Assembly (NCBI RefSeq): GCF_030817355.1
Contig: NZ_JAUSZH010000001.1
Coordinates: 2,970,501 to 3,034,500 of the forward strand
Source of the DNA: Streptomyces sp. V1I1
Lineage (GTDB): Bacteria > Actinomycetota > Actinomycetes > Streptomycetales > Streptomycetaceae
Length of the DNA: 64,000 bases
Direction of reading: 5' to 3'
Numbering within the stretch: position 1 is the first letter of the stretch; each line of letters opens with the position of its first letter. The notes below the pieces were generated by a model that made no database searches, was not told where the DNA came from, and was given only the letters and a program-made list of their open reading frames with translations. Below, in pieces: positions 8,818-16,285 of the stretch. The translations under genes and the position numbers were made by a program.

Positions 8818-9522
8818 TCACTTGTCCCCGTCGAGGGTGTAGTTGCGCTCGCCCGGACGGATCGTGGTGTCGCTGCCCGGCGCGATGAGGGCGAGGCGTA
8901 CGTGGTCGGCGAATGACTCCGCGTATGCCACGCGTTGCGCGTCCCTGGTACTCAACGCGAACGTGATCGGCACAGCCTCGGAGGCCTGACGCTGGTCGTC
9001 GTTCTTGGGCTCAAGGGCCGTCAGCCTGCCGACGTCGATGACGTGGGCGTTTGCCACGATGATCTTAGACATGGCCGGCTCACCCTCCCTCGCCCCCGCG
9101 AAGGTGGCAAAGATGTTCACCGCGGCACCCGGGGTGATCTTGCCCGCAACGCCGGTCGCAGCGTCGATCATGATGGCGATCTCCTGCTCACCGGGCTGGA
9201 GAGCAGGGCGCTTCACAATCATGTCGGTCTGTAGCAGGGAGCCTTTGCGGAGCTGGGTGACCGCGATCTTCCCGTCCAACTCGGCGAGATCGGTCACCGC
9301 GTTGTCCGAGAGCCAGCGCTTCGGCATCGAGATCTTCTCGAACTGCCCGGAGTTCAGCTGCGTATACGGAGCAACATCGGACTTCACCCGGTACGCCGAT
9401 GCCTCGGGCCCCACCTTCGAGTTCACATCACTGATCACCGAGAGCACGCCGGCGAATGCACCGAAAGCGCAGAGGACCGACAGGAGCAGGAGTATGACGC
9501 CGCGGCGCTGGCGGGAATTCAT
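8818..9522 (-). CDS. cpaB: CpaB/RcpC-like pilus assembly protein (SAF domain)
   Basis: This 234-residue protein has one N-terminal membrane segment (GVILLLLSVLCAFGAFAGVL) and a SAF domain at about residues 40-105 (LRKGSLLQTDMIVKRPALQPGEQEIAIMID), followed by an RcpC-type beta domain (KITPGAAVNIFATF). CpaB/RcpC proteins sit in the cell envelope; Gram-negative versions contact a secretin, which is absent here as expected for a Gram-positive. It is the first clear tad gene of the minus-strand operon. The 151 bases upstream (9523-9673) contain a short inverted repeat ACGACT-CA-(A)GTCGT near 9585 and probably the promoter or an internal promoter. Confidence 0.85.
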   Translation of the reverse strand: MNSRQRRGVILLLLSVLCAFGAFAGVLSVISDVNSKVGPEASAYRVKSDVAPYTQLNSGQFEKISMPKRWLSDNAVTDLAELDGKIAVTQLRKGSLLQTDMIVKRPALQPGEQEIAIMIDAATGVAGKITPGAAVNIFATFAGAREGEPAMSKIIVANAHVIDVGRLTALEPKNDDQRQASEAVPITFALSTRDAQRVAYAESFADHVRLALIAPGSDTTIRPGERNYTLDGDK

Positions 9523-9673
9523 GGAACGAACAACCTCGTTAGGGACGTAGACGAATCGGGCATGGTACGACTCAGTCGTGCGCGCTTGGTGCTGTCGTGG
9601 TCTGCGGTAGCCGGTCCGTTGCGGGTGTTGCGAGTCGAACGGTTCTCGCGTCCGTTGTGGATCTGGTCGACTC

Positions 9674-10570
9674 CTACGCCCCCCGATGCAGGGGCGCCCC
9701 TTGGTTCAGGACACCTGGCGCGTCGGTTTGGTTCTCGTGAGAGGGCAGTGGGGCAGTGCAGAAGCCGCAGCGGTCACCAATGAGCTCCATTCCGCACCAG
9801 TGGCACTCCTCCCTCCGCACAGACGACACCAACTGATAGATCACGGAGATGTCCGGCAGATAAGCGGCGAACTCGATCAGCTTGCTGGTCCCCCACCAGC
9901 GCGGGGAGTCGGAAGGGAGGGCGGCCTCCTGTACACCTTGCACCTGCCAGGCAGGCGCAAGGCTCGCAATTGGCCAGTCGGACTGCAGCTGGCCCTTGGC
10001 CACCAGGAGTTGGGTCCCGAACTCCGGTCCGGCCAGGGAGCCCGTTCCGATTTTGATCAGCTGCGGGTTCGGGTTGGCCAGTACGCCGAACTGGGCTCCC
10101 GGCACCCAGGACTTGGCGTGCGACTTGAGGCTGACCGGGACCCGGTCGAGCTTGGCGACCGAATTGAGCAGCGCGCCTGCGTAGATGTAGTGGGACAGCA
10201 GCCGCGCGGCGGATGCGATCACTCCCGGACTGAAGTCGCAGATGGAGAGCTGGCGCAGTTGACGGACCAGCACGGCGACGGCGAGCGGCGGCAGGTCCAG
10301 CTTGAGAAGGGCGATGCGGTCACTCTCCATCACGGAGCGGATGGTGTGCAGACGCTGCTGGAGGGCGATCGGAACCGAGGACGGATAGACCGCGATGACG
10401 TATCCGTGCTGGTCCAGCAGGACCCGCATGTCCATGAGCGCAGATTCCAGCGGCTGCGCCTCGGGTGCCTGTAACACAGCTGCAGTGGGCGTTTGTTGAT
10501 CAGTCGGTGGCAGCACGAGGTCAGCGCTGGTCACCGCAATCGCTGTCGGCACGTCGAGTTCCCCGTTCAC
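9674..10570 (-). CDS. Uncharacterised protein with C-terminal zinc ribbon, upstream of tad operon
   Basis: The 298-residue product is not recognised. Residues 40-250 appear globular and soluble. The C-terminal part has a four-Cys zinc-ribbon pattern, CHWCGMELIGDRCGFC. There is no signal peptide and no membrane segment. Codon 33 is TTA (10472-10474, in AAVLQAPEAQ), so its translation may depend on the bldA tRNA. It is on the same strand as the tad genes, 151 bases upstream of cpaB, and diverges from the Flp-fusion gene. It could be a regulator or assembly factor for the pilus, but only position supports this. Confidence 0.7.
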   Translation of the reverse strand: MNGELDVPTAIAVTSADLVLPPTDQQTPTAAVLQAPEAQPLESALMDMRVLLDQHGYVIAVYPSSVPIALQQRLHTIRSVMESDRIALLKLDLPPLAVAVLVRQLRQLSICDFSPGVIASAARLLSHYIYAGALLNSVAKLDRVPVSLKSHAKSWVPGAQFGVLANPNPQLIKIGTGSLAGPEFGTQLLVAKGQLQSDWPIASLAPAWQVQGVQEAALPSDSPRWWGTSKLIEFAAYLPDISVIYQLVSSVRREECHWCGMELIGDRCGFCTAPLPSHENQTDAPGVLNQGAPLHRGA

Positions 10571-10971
10571 TCCGGCTGCCGTGGTCTCGCAGTACGACAG
10601 ATCATCACTGCTCTGCCGTACTGCACCAGCACTTTATCCACCCCTTATGGCACGAGAGAACACTCTTCCCGCCACCAGGGCAGCCAACAAGCGCCCTTAG
10701 CGGCCAAACCCGGACAAGTACTCGTGAAGGTCCTGTGGCGCAGACCTCCGTGACCGCTGAGGAAATTGAATGCTCGACAAACTCAGGAAGAAGCGGTCCG
10801 ACGAACCGGTGGGTAACTTACTGTAACTGAGGCGAATTCATGGTTCTCGCTCCTGGCGCTCCTGCCGGCAGATCAAATGGACCACTGAAGCGCCGGTCGA
10901 GAGCAGCAGTTCAGGGCGACATTGCTGCTCCAACTGTTCGATTTTGTTCCCGAAGTCGTCGGCTTCCTTCT
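10571..10971. other. Divergent intergenic region, left part
   Basis: These 400 bases lie between the zinc-ribbon gene and a coding-like remnant. They are clearly less GC-rich around 10600-10830 than the genes on either side, as expected for promoters of both divergent units. I found no convincing hairpin, RNA gene or open frame with normal codon usage. Confidence 0.4.
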
Positions 10972-11118
10972 GAGCAATACCCCGGCGAGTGGACCCACGT
11001 CTTCGAGTTCACCGACGGCGTACGCGTGCAGTTCGGGGAGGCGATGGGGATGGCGGACTGCGGCGGCGGCGCGTACAGCACCGGTTGCCGGATCCCGCAG
11101 TACACCCGCGCCCTGGGC
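10972..11118 (+). pseudogene. Coding-like remnant of unknown gene
   Basis: One frame reads EQYPGEWTHVFEFTDGVRVQ and continues to GCRIPQYTRALG, with almost every codon ending in G or C, as in real Streptomyces genes. The flanking sequence in that frame (before 10972 and after about 11120) is rich in Arg/Ser and has atypical codon usage, and no start codon with a ribosome-binding site is present. It looks like a leftover piece of a gene. The two Cys and the VFEFTDG motif did not let me assign a family. It could also be an exon-like tail of an intact gene in related strains. Confidence 0.4.
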
Positions 11119-11148
11119 CCGCCGGGGCCTGTTCGCGGGCAATCGTCT

Positions 11149-11175
11149 GGGACCGGAATTGGGTCCTGGGGCCCA
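11149..11175. promoter_or_regulatory. GGGACC/GGGTCC/GGGCCC boxes before the Flp-fusion gene
   Basis: GGGACC-N6-GGGTCC at 11149-11166 is followed directly by GGGGCCC, about 110 bases before the start of the Flp-fusion gene. It resembles the boxes upstream of flp at 840-894. A common regulator is possible but unproven. Confidence 0.3.
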
Positions 11176-11284
11176 CGCCGGGGCTACCCCTCCCTCCCTA
11201 TGCTGCTCGCGGCCAGTGGCCGATCGTGCAACTTCGCGCCGGAGAAGGCACGTTGCAAACCAGGGCAGAGCAGAGGGGCGTCGC

Positions 11285-12832
11285 ATGTTTCAGGGGGGTG
11301 GCATACTGCCGGCATTCAGGCGGAATGACCGGGGCGCGACCGCAACCGAGTATCTGGGCTCGATCGTTGTCGTCACCGCGATCGTTGTTGCCCTGGGAGG
11401 GACCGGCATCGGGCAACAACTCGCCGGCGGGATCAGTGCTCAGATCTGCCGGCTGATGGGCGGCAGCAACTGTGACCCCGGCGCGCCGGGGTCCGGGGAC
11501 CTGGCCACCGATGCCGACTACGAGCCGCCGCTTTGCCAGATCTCCTCGATCACCGACAAGGCCGGCGCCAAGGCGAAGATCCTCTTCATCGAGTGGGGCC
11601 AGGAGTACGGGTTCCAAGAGCAGAGGTTCAAGGCCAACACGGATGTCAACAAGGACGGCAAGGTCGACGACAAGGACGAGCTCGTCTATGTGACCTTCAC
11701 CGACGCCGCTTCCATCGCCGCCAAGAAGGACTGGAAGCCCGGAGCCAAGGTCGGCAAGTTCGGTGCCGACAAGGTCGAGCTCGGCGTGGGAATCAAGGTG
11801 ACCAACGGTGACACCTGGGTGTTCGAGAGCGACGACGAGGCCAAGCGGTTCCGCGACGACATCGAGAAGCTCAAGATGTACGACATGCGCCGCAAGTCGC
11901 CGGGCGGGGCAGAGGCGAGTGTCGGCGACAGCGTGCTGTACCTGTTCGGGAAGGGCCCGCTCAAGGACGAGGAGGAGACGTACGACCGCGTCAAGAAGGG
12001 CCTCGGCGGGGACCGGCAGATCACCTACGGGAAGCTGGGCCTGGAGGCCTCGGCCGCGGGCGGACTGAAACTCTCGGCCGGGGACGAGAAGAAGCTGAGC
12101 GCCACGCTCGGTGGCAACTTCAAGTTCACTCCCGATGTGACCTGGACCGACAACAAGTACAAGGGCACCGAGTCGTACACATACTCCTCGTCCATCGAGT
12201 ACGGCACCAAGGTCGGCTACGAGGCGGGCCCGATCAGCGGCGAGTCCTCTGCGTCCACCACCCAGACCGGCACGATCACCGTCACCCACGACAAGAAGAC
12301 CGGCAAGCTGATCCGGATCGACATGACGCGGACGGTCGAGAAGGGTGCGACCAAGGACGGTGTCAAGGTCGGCGGCGACAACGGCAAGAAGGACGACGAC
12401 AAGCGCGGGGGCAGCGGCGGGGTCAAGGGCACCGACGACGAAACGGGCATCGAAGTCGTGACCAACTCGGTCACCTTCGATCCCGGCGCCAAGGGCGACG
12501 CCGACCGCGCTGTCGCGGAGAAGTGGCTGGACGGCTACGGCGACAATGCAGCCCCGTTCACCTACATGTTCGACGACCACGCGCCGACCAAGCGCCCGGG
12601 CGCCGACGACCCGTTCGGTCAGCTCCTCTTCGACAAGGGCAAGTCCAGCAAGACGGTCTACACGGGGCAGACCGACGCGGCGGAGTACGGATTCGAGCTG
12701 AACCTGGGGCTCAGCCTCGGCTTCTCGGTGAGCACCGAGAAGAAGGAGGAGATGCTCAACGACGCTCAGTTCCTGGGTGCCCCCAGGAACGATCAGCGTT
12801 CCTATGTTCCGTACAGCTACTGTGCGAAGTAA
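11285..12832 (+). CDS. Flp-pilin-like N-terminus fused to a large extracytoplasmic region with EF-hand-like loop
   Basis: The start at 11285 follows GAGGGG with a seven-base gap; the open frame upstream is repeat-like. The 515-residue product begins with a pilin-like segment, DRGATATEYLGSIVVVTAIV, which aligns by eye with the Flp pilin (EYLG, IVVV, TxIGQ, AGxI). Instead of ending at about 60 residues it continues for roughly 440 more. Residues 120-131 (DVNKDGKVDDKD) match a canonical EF-hand/dockerin calcium loop at positions 1, 3, 5, 6, 8, 9 and 12. The rest is Lys/Asp/Gly-rich and soluble, with beta-strand-like repeats (YGTKVGYEAGPISGESS; FELNLGLSLGFSVS) and a final Cys. It diverges from the tad locus. 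The likely role is a giant pilin or tip adhesin, or a membrane-anchored surface protein using the pilin helix as anchor. Confidence 0.75.
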   Translation: MFQGGGILPAFRRNDRGATATEYLGSIVVVTAIVVALGGTGIGQQLAGGISAQICRLMGGSNCDPGAPGSGDLATDADYEPPLCQISSITDKAGAKAKILFIEWGQEYGFQEQRFKANTDVNKDGKVDDKDELVYVTFTDAASIAAKKDWKPGAKVGKFGADKVELGVGIKVTNGDTWVFESDDEAKRFRDDIEKLKMYDMRRKSPGGAEASVGDSVLYLFGKGPLKDEEETYDRVKKGLGGDRQITYGKLGLEASAAGGLKLSAGDEKKLSATLGGNFKFTPDVTWTDNKYKGTESYTYSSSIEYGTKVGYEAGPISGESSASTTQTGTITVTHDKKTGKLIRIDMTRTVEKGATKDGVKVGGDNGKKDDDKRGGSGGVKGTDDETGIEVVTNSVTFDPGAKGDADRAVAEKWLDGYGDNAAPFTYMFDDHAPTKRPGADDPFGQLLFDKGKSSKTVYTGQTDAAEYGFELNLGLSLGFSVSTEKKEEMLNDAQFLGAPRNDQRSYVPYSYCAK

Positions 12833-12855
12833 CCCGGCGACAGGAGTATGCACAG

Positions 12856-13428
12856 ATGATGACGACCACTGTCAGGCGCGCCGCCGCTGCGCTGGGCGCG
12901 GGGATCTTCGCGAGCGCGATCCTCACGGGCTGCGGTAGTGAAGACTCCGCAGCGAGCACCGTTCCCGAGGGCTGGAAGACGCTGAAGACCTCGAGCGTCA
13001 GCGTTTCCTATCCCCGAGGCTTCACCGAGCAGGGCGACGCCGAGCGCAGCAGGTTCAACGCGGCGGCGGCCACCCTCACCGAGGCCGGCAAGGCCGTCGG
13101 CATGATCACCGTGCAGCTCGACTTCACCAATGCGGACTCCGCTGAAGAGGCAGCCATCGGCGCCAAGGCCGGTGTCCAGCTCGGCTCCACGCTCAAGGGG
13201 CAGCAGGACGTCAAGATCGCCGGCACCGACGATGCCAAGCGCATCGACTTCGAGTTCAGCTCGACGGGGGAGGCCAACACCCCGCCCAAGGGCACGCGGA
13301 TCGGCGGCGTCATCGTGACCGGCCTGGACTCCAAGGACAAGACCTTCGCGGTCCGCATCGACGCCCAGAAAGGCAAGCTCGACGACGCCGACCTGAAGAA
13401 GATCATCGACTCGGTCGAGGTGCGCTAG
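12856..13428 (+). CDS. Secreted lipoprotein of unknown function
   Basis: The 190-residue protein has a lipoprotein signal peptide with lipobox ILTGC, Cys26 being the lipidation site. The mature domain (VPEGWKTLKTSSVSVSYPRGF ... KIIDSVEVR) resembles the PsbP/LpqN-like fold of small actinobacterial lipoproteins, though I cannot confirm the family. I used the ATG at 12856, nine bases after AGGAG; an earlier ATG at 12848 stops after three codons. It lies 23 bases after the Flp-fusion gene and two bases before the next gene, so the four genes form an operon and may act together at the cell surface. Confidence 0.75.
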   Translation: MMTTTVRRAAAALGAGIFASAILTGCGSEDSAASTVPEGWKTLKTSSVSVSYPRGFTEQGDAERSRFNAAAATLTEAGKAVGMITVQLDFTNADSAEEAAIGAKAGVQLGSTLKGQQDVKIAGTDDAKRIDFEFSSTGEANTPPKGTRIGGVIVTGLDSKDKTFAVRIDAQKGKLDDADLKKIIDSVEVR

Positions 13429-13430
13429 GC

Positions 13431-13862
13431 ATGCAGGTCCCCGGCGGCGAGTACCTCGTCTTCGGTCTTCTGACCGTTCTCTTCGGCAGCCTGACGGTGA
13501 AGTACGTCCGCCGACTGGCAACGCTGGCCCGGACGCTGCGCCGTGGTGCGCGGACGGCGGGCGAGTGCGTACGAGTCGAGACCGAGCCGTACAACCGCTC
13601 GGACGCCAAGCGCCACTTCTTCGCCTTCCGCACGGCCGACGGCACTGAGGTGGAGTTCGAGGACCTCGCGGGCTGGGGCATGAAGACCGGGAGTCCCGTC
13701 ACGGTCACCTACGACCCGGAGAACCCCCGGAAGACCGCGACCATCGCGGGCCGTGGCAGCTGGTCGCCGGTTCTGCAGTGCACAGCACTGATGGCCGGGT
13801 GCGGTATGGCGACGATCGGATTCACCACGGTTCTTCTCTTCAACGTCTTCGGAGGTCAGTGA
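13431..13862 (+). CDS. DUF3592-type membrane protein
   Basis: The 143-residue protein has one membrane helix near each end (EYLVFGLLTVLFGSLTV and CTALMAGCGMATIGFTTVLL) and a central beta domain with TYDPENPRKTATI, the hallmark of DUF3592 proteins. No enzymatic motif is present. It starts two bases after the lipoprotein stop and overlaps the next gene's start (TGATG). Confidence 0.7.
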   Translation: MQVPGGEYLVFGLLTVLFGSLTVKYVRRLATLARTLRRGARTAGECVRVETEPYNRSDAKRHFFAFRTADGTEVEFEDLAGWGMKTGSPVTVTYDPENPRKTATIAGRGSWSPVLQCTALMAGCGMATIGFTTVLLFNVFGGQ

Positions 13863-14320
13863 TGACGCGCTACGGCTATCCGGGCGCACCCGCCGGCCGG
13901 GACGAGGGCAGTAGCGCCGGCCTGTTCGCCATGATGCGGTCCTGGGCCGCCGGGATCATCGTGCTGGCCGTGACCTCGTACCTGCATGTCACTTACATCC
14001 AAGGCGCCTTCGCTTCAACCGACGAGCCGGAGAGTTTTGGCGGCGAACTGCTGCTCAGTCATCTGCCGAACGCCGTGGCCATCGCGCTCGCGGTCTGGGC
14101 CGCGGCCCGAATCCACCCCAAGCCCTACCGGGATTCGCGGGCACGGCACCTCATTGCCGCCCTCCTGGTGCCTGTCACCGCCCAGCTCGTGACGTACGCC
14201 CTCGCCTTGACGACTCCCTGGATCAGCCTCACCGCCCTGGCGGTCTTCCTGTCGGTTGCCGTGCTTGCCGTCGGCTGCACGATCGGGCTCTGCGCCGACC
14301 GGCTGCAGAGCGGCAACTGA
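13862..14320 (+). CDS. Small integral membrane protein
   Basis: The 152-residue protein has four predicted membrane segments (AAGIIVLAVTSYLHV, AVAIALAVWAAARI, LIAALLVPVTAQLVTYAL, LAVFLSVAVLAVGCTIGL) and short loops. The start ATG overlaps the DUF3592 stop. I do not recognise the family. It is the last gene of the Flp-fusion operon and is followed by a strong terminator. Confidence 0.65.
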   Translation: MTRYGYPGAPAGRDEGSSAGLFAMMRSWAAGIIVLAVTSYLHVTYIQGAFASTDEPESFGGELLLSHLPNAVAIALAVWAAARIHPKPYRDSRARHLIAALLVPVTAQLVTYALALTTPWISLTALAVFLSVAVLAVGCTIGLCADRLQSGN

Positions 14321-14328
14321 CCCGCGCT

Positions 14329-14370
14329 ACAGCGCCGTCAGCACCTTCGGGGTGCCGGCGGCGCTGTTTT
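14329..14370 (+). terminator. Rho-independent terminator of the Flp-fusion operon
   Basis: ACAGCGCCG pairs with CGGCGCTGT around an inner stem AGCACC-TTCG-GGTGC, followed by TTTT. It closes the 11285-14320 operon. Confidence 0.8.
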
Positions 14371-14393
14371 GCGTATCAAGACTGCCAGAGGAC

Positions 14394-14422
14394 TTGACAA
14401 CCGTATTGGTCTGGACCAGTTT
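14394..14422 (+). promoter_or_regulatory. Chitinase promoter with DasR-type dre operator
   Basis: A perfect -35 TTGACA lies at 14394-14399 and a weak -10 (CAGTTT) about 17 bases downstream. Between them, at 14405-14420, ATTGGTCTGGACCAGT matches the known DasR site (ACTGGTCTAGACCAGT-type) at nearly all positions. DasR is the GntR-family repressor that links N-acetylglucosamine sensing to chitinase genes in Streptomyces, and an operator lying in the promoter spacer fits direct repression. Confidence 0.8.
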
Positions 14423-14491
14423 GTACGCCCAGCGGTGGCCACCGTTCCCATTCCCCCTCCACACCCCCAACTCCCCCACCGGAGGCAGCAA

Positions 14492-16192
14492 GTGGACCGC
14501 ACCACACGCTCACGGAGATGGCTCGGCGGAGCGCTGGCGCTCGCCGTCGGGACCGGTCTCACCCTCATGGGCACCACAGGGACCGCGCAGGCCGCCGACG
14601 TCAATGTCGCCAAGAACGCCGGCTTCGAGTCCGGGCTCACCAACTGGACCTGTTCCGGGGGCAGCGGCGCCACCATCTCCTCCCCCGTGCACGGCGGTGC
14701 CTCCGCCCTCAAGGCAACCCCCGCCGGGCAGGACAACGCCAAGTGCACGCAGACCGTGGCCGTCAAGCCCAACTCGACGTACACGCTCAGCGCCTGGGTG
14801 CAGGGCGGCTACACCTACCTCGGCGCCACCGGCACCGGCACCACCGACGTCTCCACCTGGACGCCGGACTCCTCCGGCTGGAAGCAGCTGACCACCCGCT
14901 TCACCACGGGCGCGAGCACCACCTCCGTCACCGTGTACACGCACGGCTGGTACGGCCAGGCCGCGTACTACGCCGACGATGTGAGCGTCTTCGGTCCGGA
15001 CGGTGGCGGCGGCGGTGACCCCGACCCGGTGGTGCCGCCCACGCCCGCCGGGCTGAGCGCCGGGGCCGTGACCTCGTCGTCCGTGGCCCTGTCCTGGAGC
15101 CCGGTGTCGGGCGCGACGGGCTACAACCTCTACCAGAACGGCGCCAAGGTGCAGTCGGTGACCGGGGCCTCGGCCACCGCGACCGGGCTGAGCGCCTCCA
15201 CCTCGTACCAGTTCCAGGTGACCGCGACCAACGCGGCCGGTGAGTCCGCGAAGTCCGCGGCGGTGACCGGTACCACCTCGGGCACCGGCGGCGGGGGCGG
15301 AGGGACTGTGCCCAAGCACGCGGTGACCGGCTACTGGCAGAACTTCAACAACGGCGCCACCGTCCAGAAGATCAGCGACGTGCCCGCCAACTACGACATC
15401 ATCGCGGTCTCCTTCGCCGACGCGACCGGCACACCGGGCGGCGTCACCTTCAACCTCGACTCGGCCGGGCTCGGCGGCTACACCGTCGACCAGTTCAAGG
15501 CCGACATCAAGGCCAAGCAGGCCGCCGGCAAGTCCGTGATCGTCTCGATCGGCGGCCAGAACGGCACCGTGACGATCAACGACTCGGCCTCCGCCACCAA
15601 CTTCGCCAACTCCGTCTACTCACTGATGCAAACCTACGGCTTCGACGGCGTCGACATCGACCTGGAGAACGGCCTCAACGCCACCTATATGACGCAGGCG
15701 CTCAGGTCCCTCTCGTCGAAGGCGGGCTCGAATCTCGTCATCACGATGGCGCCGCAGACCATCGACATGCAGTCGACGTCGAACGAGTACTTCAAGACGG
15801 CGCTCAACATCAAGGACATCCTGACCGTCGTCAACATGCAGTACTACAACAGCGGTTCGATGCTCGGCTGCGACGGCAAGGTGTACTCGCAGGGCTCGGT
15901 GGACTTCCTCACCGCGCTCGCCTGCATCCAGCTGCAGGGCGGTCTCGCGCCGTCCCAGGTCGGGCTCGGCCTGCCGGCCTCCACCAGCGGCGCGGGCAGC
16001 GGCTACGTCTCCCCCACGATCGTGAACAACGCCCTGGACTGCCTGGCCCGGGGCACGAACTGCGGATCGTTCAAGCCGTCCAAGACGTACCCGTCGCTGC
16101 GCGGTGCGATGACGTGGTCCACGAACTGGGACGCGAAGTCGGGCAACGCCTGGTCGAACGCGGTGGGACCGCACGTGCACGGCCTCCCGTAG
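14492..16192 (+). CDS. Secreted GH18 chitinase (CBM-FnIII-GH18)
   Basis: I placed the start at the GTG at 14492, six bases after GGAGG; the frame upstream is promoter. The 566-residue protein has a signal peptide ending near TGTAQA, a jelly-roll carbohydrate-binding module (NAGFESGLTNWTC ...), a fibronectin type III domain after a Gly/Pro linker, a second Gly linker, and a GH18 catalytic domain from about residue 275. The catalytic DxxDxDxE motif DGVDIDLE is intact at about 385-392. It hydrolyses chitin outside the cell. Cys residues in the catalytic domain (MLGCDGK, ALACIQ, CLARGTNCG) probably form disulfides. The operator upstream indicates control by the aminosugar regulator DasR. Confidence 0.93.
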   Translation: MDRTTRSRRWLGGALALAVGTGLTLMGTTGTAQAADVNVAKNAGFESGLTNWTCSGGSGATISSPVHGGASALKATPAGQDNAKCTQTVAVKPNSTYTLSAWVQGGYTYLGATGTGTTDVSTWTPDSSGWKQLTTRFTTGASTTSVTVYTHGWYGQAAYYADDVSVFGPDGGGGGDPDPVVPPTPAGLSAGAVTSSSVALSWSPVSGATGYNLYQNGAKVQSVTGASATATGLSASTSYQFQVTATNAAGESAKSAAVTGTTSGTGGGGGGTVPKHAVTGYWQNFNNGATVQKISDVPANYDIIAVSFADATGTPGGVTFNLDSAGLGGYTVDQFKADIKAKQAAGKSVIVSIGGQNGTVTINDSASATNFANSVYSLMQTYGFDGVDIDLENGLNATYMTQALRSLSSKAGSNLVITMAPQTIDMQSTSNEYFKTALNIKDILTVVNMQYYNSGSMLGCDGKVYSQGSVDFLTALACIQLQGGLAPSQVGLGLPASTSGAGSGYVSPTIVNNALDCLARGTNCGSFKPSKTYPSLRGAMTWSTNWDAKSGNAWSNAVGPHVHGLP

Positions 16193-16224
16193 TGCCCCGT
16201 AGTACGCCGTAGTACGAGAGTGAT

Positions 16225-16262
16225 TTCAGCAGCGCCGCCGCTCCCCCGGCGGCGCTGCTGAA
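16225..16262. terminator. Bidirectional terminator between chitinase and Nramp-like gene
   Basis: TTCAGCAGCGCCGCCG and CGGCGGCGCTGCTGAA form a perfect 16-bp stem with a six-base loop between two convergent genes. Confidence 0.85.
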
Positions 16263-16285
16263 CCGATTGCACATTGCGGGGTGGG

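Noticed and set aside
10922..11284. N-terminal extension of the Flp-fusion protein
   Set aside because: The extension has atypical codon usage and crosses the GGGCCC box region; the ATG at 11285 has a good ribosome-binding site and starts directly before the pilin-like segment.
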